Assembly: GCA_002309255.1 (NCBI GenBank)
Contig: DBXI01000066.1
Location: 10,743-27,218 of the forward strand
Length of the DNA stretch: 16,476 nucleotides
Reading direction: 5' to 3'
From: Bacteroidales bacterium UBA1216
GTDB lineage: Bacteria; Bacteroidota; Bacteroidia; Bacteroidales; Paludibacteraceae
Below, in pieces: positions 7,059 through 11,902 of the stretch. The notes below the pieces were generated by a model, which was given only the letters and a program-made list of their open reading frames with translations, searched no databases and was not told the DNA's origin. Each line of letters starts with the position of its first letter. Positions within the stretch are counted from its first letter, which is position 1. The position numbers and the translations under genes are program-made.

Positions 7059-8789
7059 ATGAAAGCATGTAAGTGGATGGATATACGCTCAGCCAAAGAT
7101 TGCAGAATCATTGTGTTGCTGAACATATTAGCTGTGCTTTGTTTTGCGGCGTGCACGAAGCCTGACCGTAGTGATGCGGCGGCAACGCTGAGCGACGAGA
7201 TTGTCAACGAAGGCTTTTACGATATTGAACATGCTGTGGCGCGGGCTGACAGCGCGGAGCAGGAGGGACTGTTCACCGCCGTATGGGCGAATACCGTCAA
7301 GGCTATGATCTATGAGAACGCCGACCGGCTGCAGATGGCGTCTTATTATGCAGGGAGAGCCGTCGAAGCCGAGGCGAGATGTCCTATTGTGACATCGGCA
7401 GACAGCAGTCTCAGGTCTAATGCTCGTTGGATACTAGCGGATGGGGCTCTTGCCAATGGTGAATATGGCAAATCCATAGCTCTTGCCAAAGAAATCCTTA
7501 CCTCAGTAGGAGAAGGAGCATCCACTAAGGACATAACCATGCGGTGCAGGGCTTTGACGCTTTTAGCCGAGTGCGAAAGCGAACTGAACCATATAGACGA
7601 GTCTGAACGGCTGCTGTTGCAATGCGTCGATATGCTGATGGAGAGTACGCAGCATGCCACCGATTACGGGGAGATTGATCCGCTTGTCTACACACTGCTG
7701 TCGCTCAACGACCTGTATATCGACAACAACATGCCAGAAAAAGCATTGCCCCTCTTGGCGAAGATGGACACGGCTGTCAACCGTCTGGCGCGGTGTTCCG
7801 ACGATGTAGATTGGGTATTGCTCAAGCGCCGCAGCAACGTAACCATCAGCAAGGCTATGGTTTATGCGGCAAACGGACAATATAACCGGGCTGAAGCTCT
7901 CTACCGAGAACACCGGCAGTCGCAAGGGCTTGACGATGCGGACAAAACGGCTGAAGGTGTGTATCTGACCATGACGGGGCGGTACGACGAGGCTGTCCGT
8001 CTGTTCGACGAGGCGGACTCGATGATACGTTCGGACGGTACACCGGTTACCGATGTCTATGTAAAGACCCTGCTGATGCATAAGTACGATGCGCTGCAGC
8101 AGGCGGGGCGCACGGCAGAGGCACTGATGCTGGCTGATTATATGCGGCAGTTGACAGACTCGCTGCGTCAGCAGGAACGGCTGGTGGATATGGAGCAGTT
8201 GCAGGAAATCCGCCAACAGGAGAAGGAGCTTGCCGGAAAGCGCCAAGCTATTATTACGCAACGCATTGTTCTCATTGTCGCCTTCCTGCTGTTAGTCCTG
8301 TCGGGCTACATCATCTGGCGCATTCGTCGTGTTAACCGCCTGCTGACCGAGAAGAACCGCCGTCTATACGAGCAGATCGAACTGCGCGAACAGGCAAAGG
8401 CGGAAGAGCAACGCAACCTACAAACCCAACCCGAAGAAAGCCTCACCTCCGAACAGCAACTCTACCGCCGTCTGTGTGTACTGATGACTGAACAGCAGCC
8501 GTACACCGACGAGAACCTGAACCGTGATTCGCTTGCCCGCTTTCTGAATACCAATGACAAGTATGTGGTACAAGCTATCCGGGAGTGCTCGCATGGCGAG
8601 ACCGTCATGGAGTTCATCACCCGCTACCGTCTGGAGCATGCCGCCCGTCTTCTGAAGACCACCGACGAACCTGTTTCCCTCGTGGGCGAACGGTCCGGCA
8701 TTCCGAGCCGTGCCACGCTTGCACGCCTTTTCCGAAGCACGTACGGCATGTCATGTAGCGAATATCGGCAGGTTGCCAGGCAAAAATAG
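7059..8789 (+). CDS. Membrane-bound TPR sensor with C-terminal AraC-type DNA-binding domain
   Basis: A 576-residue single-chain regulator. The N-terminus has a hydrophobic stretch ending in FAAC with Cys32, a plausible lipobox. Residues about 45-365 are helical and TPR-like (for example residues 218-240, 265-283 and 300-320). A Gln/Glu-rich coiled coil lies at about 366-395. One membrane helix spans about 402-420 (IVLIVAFLLLVLSGYIIW). A cytoplasmic coiled coil (425-452) leads to an AraC/XylS HTH domain (about 466-572) with YRLEHAARLL and the second helix-turn-helix ending in FRSTYGMSCSEYR. It probably senses an envelope signal and binds DNA from the membrane. It starts 33 bp after the permease gene. 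The promoter of the following lipoprotein gene carries repeats of AraC half-site type, making that gene the likely target. The ligand is unknown. An alternative start is the ATG at 7077. Confidence 0.87.
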   Translation: MKACKWMDIRSAKDCRIIVLLNILAVLCFAACTKPDRSDAAATLSDEIVNEGFYDIEHAVARADSAEQEGLFTAVWANTVKAMIYENADRLQMASYYAGRAVEAEARCPIVTSADSSLRSNARWILADGALANGEYGKSIALAKEILTSVGEGASTKDITMRCRALTLLAECESELNHIDESERLLLQCVDMLMESTQHATDYGEIDPLVYTLLSLNDLYIDNNMPEKALPLLAKMDTAVNRLARCSDDVDWVLLKRRSNVTISKAMVYAANGQYNRAEALYREHRQSQGLDDADKTAEGVYLTMTGRYDEAVRLFDEADSMIRSDGTPVTDVYVKTLLMHKYDALQQAGRTAEALMLADYMRQLTDSLRQQERLVDMEQLQEIRQQEKELAGKRQAIITQRIVLIVAFLLLVLSGYIIWRIRRVNRLLTEKNRRLYEQIELREQAKAEEQRNLQTQPEESLTSEQQLYRRLCVLMTEQQPYTDENLNRDSLARFLNTNDKYVVQAIRECSHGETVMEFITRYRLEHAARLLKTTDEPVSLVGERSGIPSRATLARLFRSTYGMSCSEYRQVARQK

Positions 8790-8824
8790 CTAAAAATAGC
8801 AGCAAAATACTGAGTTAACTAAGA

Positions 8825-8862
8825 TTTCCCAGATTTGAGACATTTTTTCCCACCAGTGAGAC
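8825..8862 (+). promoter_or_regulatory. Direct-repeat operator, likely bound by an AraC-family protein
   Basis: Two 17-bp units lie at 8825-8841 and 8846-8862, each TTTCCCA-N4-TGAGAC, with 13 of 17 bases identical. They are separated by 4 bp, giving a 21-bp period. The two boxes inside each unit are about one helical turn apart, as expected for the two helix-turn-helix motifs of an AraC domain. The downstream unit overlaps the expected -33 position of the promoter whose -7 box is at 8884-8891. Confidence 0.6.
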
Positions 8863-8883
8863 GTAAGTTTCACTTTTTTTTTG

Positions 8884-8891
8884 TAACTTTG
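8884..8891 (+). promoter_or_regulatory. -7 element of the lipoprotein promoter
   Basis: TAACTTTG matches the Bacteroidota -7 consensus TAnnTTTG. No TTG is found at the right distance upstream (expected near 8861-8863), so the -33 element is weak, as is typical of activator-dependent promoters. The start would fall near 8896-8899, about 63 nt before the ATG at 8961. An imperfect palindrome GTGAGACGTAAGTTTCAC (14 of 18 symmetrical) lies at 8856-8873, just upstream. Confidence 0.7.
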
Positions 8892-8960
8892 CATCCGAAT
8901 ATGCAAAAACGCAGTTTCGATATAACTAACTTTATTAACAACAAACTAAAAGATTTTCGT

Positions 8961-9521
8961 ATGAAAAAGAATTTATTTCGCGGCATCATGCTGCTGACTG
9001 CTTGCACCATGCTGATGGTGGGTTGTAAAAAAGACAATTCCCAGCAACAAGAGCCGGATCAGCCGGATCAGCCGACTAAGGCTAAACTTGTATCGGCTGT
9101 GCTGGAGTACTCGTTAGAAGTGAACGATGACATGCGGTTGGCGGCTGATTTTACCGTCTCCTACTTTGACGCGAACGGGCAGGTGCAAACCGAGAAACTG
9201 ACAAGTAACTCGTGGAGCAAAACCGTGAATGCTGCATTGCCTGCCAAACTCGGTGTACGTGTAGTTGCAGTTCAAAAAGAAGGCTTTAACCCTGCCGACT
9301 ACGAGAAAATGACCATGCTCAAATCCTACTCAACAACCACTTATTGTCTGGACGAGAACGGTAATAAAGTAGGTAAAGAGATAGGCGGTGTCTCCTCTTC
9401 GTTGACCCTCGCTGGAGAAAAAGTTCCCGCTTACTTCGAGAAGTATCAGGATTACTTCCTGCAGACGCTTTACAGCGTTGATGCTGACGGCAACAAAACC
9501 AATCTCGACGAGTGGAAGTAA
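8961..9521 (+). CDS. Small predicted lipoprotein, uncharacterised
   Basis: A 186-residue product with a lipoprotein signal MKKNLFRGIMLLTACTMLMVGC; Cys22 is the likely lipidated residue (a second LTAC at 12-15 lies inside the signal). After Cys22 comes KKDNSQQQ and a short EPDQPDQPTK spacer, partly a 9-bp repeat in DNA. The rest (about 38-186) is rich in alternating hydrophobic and polar residues (LEYSLEVNDDMRLAADFTVSYFDANGQ), suggesting a beta-sandwich. I recognise no catalytic motif. The frame opens earlier, at 8835, but the ATG at 8961 follows the promoter and begins the signal peptide. The gene lies after the TPR-AraC gene with its own promoter and upstream operator, so it is probably regulated by it, perhaps as a surface protein made in response to an envelope or nutrient cue. 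Confidence 0.8.
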   Translation: MKKNLFRGIMLLTACTMLMVGCKKDNSQQQEPDQPDQPTKAKLVSAVLEYSLEVNDDMRLAADFTVSYFDANGQVQTEKLTSNSWSKTVNAALPAKLGVRVVAVQKEGFNPADYEKMTMLKSYSTTTYCLDENGNKVGKEIGGVSSSLTLAGEKVPAYFEKYQDYFLQTLYSVDADGNKTNLDEWK

Positions 9522-9611
9522 TTGTTGAGGCACACCTTCAGGCATATTGTATCATTCATCTGATCTATGCGTGAGGGAGTGTAAAAAAAGAAGAGTTCAT
9601 TTCAAAAACGG

Positions 9612-9635
9612 GGAGTGTGCTTTGGGGTACACTCC
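9612..9635 (+). terminator. Hairpin after the small lipoprotein gene
   Basis: GGAGTGT at 9612-9618 pairs perfectly with ACACTCC at 9629-9635. G-U and C-G pairs extend the stem inwards, leaving a 6-base loop. The trailing sequence TTTGGTTTTGTG is T-rich but interrupted. It begins 90 bp after the stop codon, in the gap between convergent genes. The rest of the 9522-9757 gap holds no gene or promoter that I can support. Confidence 0.6.
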
Positions 9636-9757
9636 TTTGGTTTTGTGTTCGGTTGCAATGTCACAAGAAATATATGATATTTGCAAGAACGCTGCAAAGA
9701 TTTCTGAAAAGACCGGTACAGAATGTGAAATGCCCGTATGCCGGTACTAATCTCCCA

Positions 9758-10327
9758 CTATCGGATGAACGGGTTGTACCGTTGCTCGTGGGCAATGGTG
9801 GTGGGTTCGCCGTGGCCGGGATAGACGGTGGTGTCGGCGGGTAGTTTCATCAGCTCGTGCAGCGAGGCGATGAGCGTTTCGTAGTTGCCTCCGGGCAGGT
9901 CGGTACGTCCCACTGAACCGTAGAACAGGGTGTCACCGGAAAACAGAATATCCTTATCCGGCAGGTAGTAGCAAACGCAATCCTCCTTATGTCCGGGTGT
10001 GAACAGACAATGTATATCCAAACCCGCATAATGCAGCTTAGGCTCGCGTTCGTTGCATGCACTCTTTAGATAGGTGCAGTCCACAATCTGTGCATCCGTG
10101 TAGGTCTGTTTCAGCCACTGCTTGCCGCAAACATGATCCGGATGAGCATGAGTAATCAGAATGGCTGCCACGCGCAGTTGCTGCTCGCGGATATACTTAC
10201 TCACAGCCTGCTCCTCGTCCGGCTCGTACATCCCGGCATCAATAATCAGACACTCCTTTTGCTCCGGCTCATGCACCACGTAGGTGTTCTGCATATACGG
10301 ATTGCACACAAAACTCTTGATAATCAT
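9758..10327 (-). CDS. Metallo-beta-lactamase-fold hydrolase (glyoxalase II-like)
   Basis: A 189-residue cytoplasmic protein of the MBL superfamily. All expected metal ligands are present: the motif HxHxDH at His60, His62, Asp64 and His65, then His113 (FTPGHKED), Asp132 (FSGDTLF) and His172 (YPGHGEPTT). SVGRTDLPGG at 138-147 and the ending EQRYNPFIR are typical of the small hydroxyacylglutathione-hydrolase-like group common in bacteria. It lacks the C-terminal domain of true glyoxalase II, so the substrate, probably a thioester, is not assigned. Its ATG overlaps the rsmG stop in an ATGA, so translation is likely coupled to rsmG. The stop is a TAG at 9760-9758. Confidence 0.92.
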   Translation of the reverse strand: MIIKSFVCNPYMQNTYVVHEPEQKECLIIDAGMYEPDEEQAVSKYIREQQLRVAAILITHAHPDHVCGKQWLKQTYTDAQIVDCTYLKSACNEREPKLHYAGLDIHCLFTPGHKEDCVCYYLPDKDILFSGDTLFYGSVGRTDLPGGNYETLIASLHELMKLPADTTVYPGHGEPTTIAHEQRYNPFIR

Positions 10328-10944
10328 AAGGGCAAATAGATTACATGTTTACCTTGAAACCATTCTTGCGGAAAGAATGTGCTTACCGGCGTTGACTCCA
10401 CTATGCGTTTGTAGGGTGCAGTTTCTGCATCCAACCCGCCGCCTTTGAGCACAATCAGCCCGTTAGGCAGTGCGTTATGCTGGTTGTCGTGACGGATATT
10501 CTTTTTAATCAACTTCACCAGTTCGGGCAGGGGCATCACAGCACGGCTGACAACGAAGTCGAACTGCCGTTTCTCATCCTCGGCGCGCTCCTGGATGCAC
10601 TCCACATTTTCCAATCCAAGCGCTTCGGCTACAGCCGACGCAACCTTGACCTTCTTGCCGATGGAGTCCACGAGCAGGAACTGGCAATCAGGATAGAGTA
10701 TTGCCAGTGGTATACCGGGAAAACCGCCACCGGTACCTATATCCATCACCGTCGTCCCCTGTGTGAACTTAAGGAACTTGGCTATCGCCAGCGAGTGCAG
10801 CACGTGATGTTCGTATAGGTTGTCGATATCCTTGCGCGAAATCACATTGATCTTCGCATTCCAATCGCGGTAAAGCGCGTCAAGCGCAGCGAACTGCTGC
10901 GCTTGCGTGCTTGTCAATGTAAAGAAATCAGAAATATTTACCAT
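10324..10944 (-). CDS. rsmG: 16S rRNA (guanine-527 N7) methyltransferase
   Basis: RsmG (GidB) uses S-adenosylmethionine to methylate N7 of G527 in the 530 loop of 16S rRNA; loss gives low-level streptomycin resistance in several bacteria. The 206-residue length equals the family norm. Visible motifs are WNAKINVISRKD (28-39), YEHHVLHSLAIAKF, the SAM-binding motif MDIGTGGGFPGIPLAIL (67-83), LVDSIGKKVKV, the acidic tip of the next strand, and SRAVMPLPELVKL. It overlaps the downstream MBL-fold gene by 4 bp (ATGA). Upstream it is separated from yebC by a 156-bp A/T-rich spacer in which no TAnnTTTG promoter was found on this strand. Confidence 0.96.
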   Translation of the reverse strand: MVNISDFFTLTSTQAQQFAALDALYRDWNAKINVISRKDIDNLYEHHVLHSLAIAKFLKFTQGTTVMDIGTGGGFPGIPLAILYPDCQFLLVDSIGKKVKVASAVAEALGLENVECIQERAEDEKRQFDFVVSRAVMPLPELVKLIKKNIRHDNQHNALPNGLIVLKGGGLDAETAPYKRIVESTPVSTFFPQEWFQGKHVIYLPL

Positions 10945-11070
10945 TTTTTCATTTACTATTTCTTTTCTCGTTTCACTCGAACGATCTGCTTCGCCGTATG
11001 GTTCATTTATTTGGTCATTGAGTTATTTAATCATTTACGTGCAAATGGCTAAATTGCCAAATGAATCAAT

Positions 11071-11099
11071 AAATGGTAAATGACCAAATGGTAAATGAC
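11071..11099 (+). repeat. 15-bp tandem duplication in the yebC-rsmG gap
   Basis: AAATGGTAAATGACC at 11071-11085 is followed by AAATGGTAAATGAC at 11086-11099, ending beside the yebC stop. The 10-base AATGACCAAA at 11079-11088 is complementary to TTTGGTCATT at 11010-11019, so a long-loop stem is possible. The whole 10945-11100 gap is made of short A/T-rich CATTTAC/AAATGG variants, except for a GC-richer patch near 10970-11000; no gene is seen in it. Confidence 0.85.
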
Positions 11100-11100
11100 A

Positions 11101-11820
11101 TTAATCAGCCATGTTGGTGAACACGTTCTGCACATCCTCGTCCTCCTCGATGCGGTCGATGAGTTTCTGCACGGACTCACGCTGCTCGTCGGTGAGGGTC
11201 TTCGTGTCGTTCGGGATACGAACGAACTCGCAGGACTGAATCTCGAAGCCGTTGTCCTCCAGGTACTTCTGCAGTGCGGAAGCTTGATCAAAGGCGGCAT
11301 ACAGCACGATCGTGTTCTCCTCCTCATCCACACCCAGCTCCTCTACGCCGAAGTCAATGAGCTCCAGCTCCAGATCGTCCAGATCAATGCCGTCTTTCAT
11401 CGTGATGGTGAAGCAGGCCTTGCGGTCGAATAGGAACTGCAGCGAGCCCTGTGTGCCCAGCGTGCCGCCGTGCTTGGTGAAGTACGAGCGGATATTAGCC
11501 ACGGTACGCATGTTGTTGTCCGTAGCGGTCTCCACGAAGATAGCAATGCCATGCGGGCCGTAGCCTTCGTAGTTGATCTCCTTGTAGCCTTCATAGGACT
11601 TATCGGTGGCTTTCTTGATAGCGCGGTCGATGTTGTCCTTCGGCATGTTCTCCTTCTTGCACTGCTGGATCAGTGTACGCAGGCGTGGGTTGCTGTCAGG
11701 ATCAGGGCCGCCTTCGCGGGCTGCGATCGTGATCTCCTTGCCTAATTTGGTAAATGTACGAGCCATGTGGCCCCAACGTTTCAGTTTGGTTGCTTTGCGG
11801 TATTCAAATGCTCTTCCCAT
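11101..11820 (-). CDS. yebC: YebC/PmpR/TACO1 family regulatory protein
   Basis: A 239-residue protein of the YebC family, described variously as a DNA-binding regulator and, in mitochondria (TACO1) and recent bacterial work, as a translation factor helping ribosomes through difficult, proline-rich sequences. The start MGRAFEYRKATKLKRWGHMARTFTKLGKEI is a standard Bacteroidota form. The conserved core GGPDPDSNPRLR (37-48), NMPKDNIDRAIKKAT (58-72), YEGYGPHGIAIFVE (84-97), TDNNMRT (100-106) and GGTLGTQGSLQFLF (118-131) is intact, followed by the two alpha/beta domains. The acidic C-terminus (IEEDEDVQNVF) is also normal. It lies downstream of a strong hairpin that ends the OmpA-like gene, so it probably has its own promoter, which I could not identify. 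Confidence 0.95.
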   Translation of the reverse strand: MGRAFEYRKATKLKRWGHMARTFTKLGKEITIAAREGGPDPDSNPRLRTLIQQCKKENMPKDNIDRAIKKATDKSYEGYKEINYEGYGPHGIAIFVETATDNNMRTVANIRSYFTKHGGTLGTQGSLQFLFDRKACFTITMKDGIDLDDLELELIDFGVEELGVDEEENTIVLYAAFDQASALQKYLEDNGFEIQSCEFVRIPNDTKTLTDEQRESVQKLIDRIEEDEDVQNVFTNMAD

Positions 11821-11855
11821 ATTATTAATGTTTATTAAGTGTATTAAAGTTTATA

Positions 11856-11894
11856 GGATTGACCATCCGGCTCTTTGTGCCCGATAGCCAATCC
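11856..11894 (-). terminator. Strong hairpin ending the OmpA-like transcript
   Basis: Arms 11856-11871 and 11879-11894 form a 16-bp stem (13 Watson-Crick pairs, 2 G-U pairs and one G-G mismatch on the minus-strand RNA) with a 7-base loop. It begins 8 bases after the stop codon of the gene that ends at 11903. Only an A/T mix (TATAAACTTTAATA) follows on the minus strand, not a clean U-tract. It could terminate transcription, protect the 3' end, or both. Confidence 0.65.
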
Positions 11895-11902
11895 GTGTTT
11901 AT

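Noticed and set aside
7563..8261. 232-codon minus-strand frame
   Set aside because: Shadow of the TPR region of the AraC-type regulator; product is a low-complexity His/Gln/Leu mix.
9547..9750. Small frame in the lipoprotein/MBL gap, including a 30-codon part from 9658
   Set aside because: It runs through the terminator hairpin, has no promoter, and its product resembles no family I know. A real small peptide cannot be fully excluded.
1..11820. efp and yebC as a joint translation-rescue system
   Set aside because: They are about 11 kb apart on separate transcripts; both are near-universal housekeeping genes, so their presence in one window says little.
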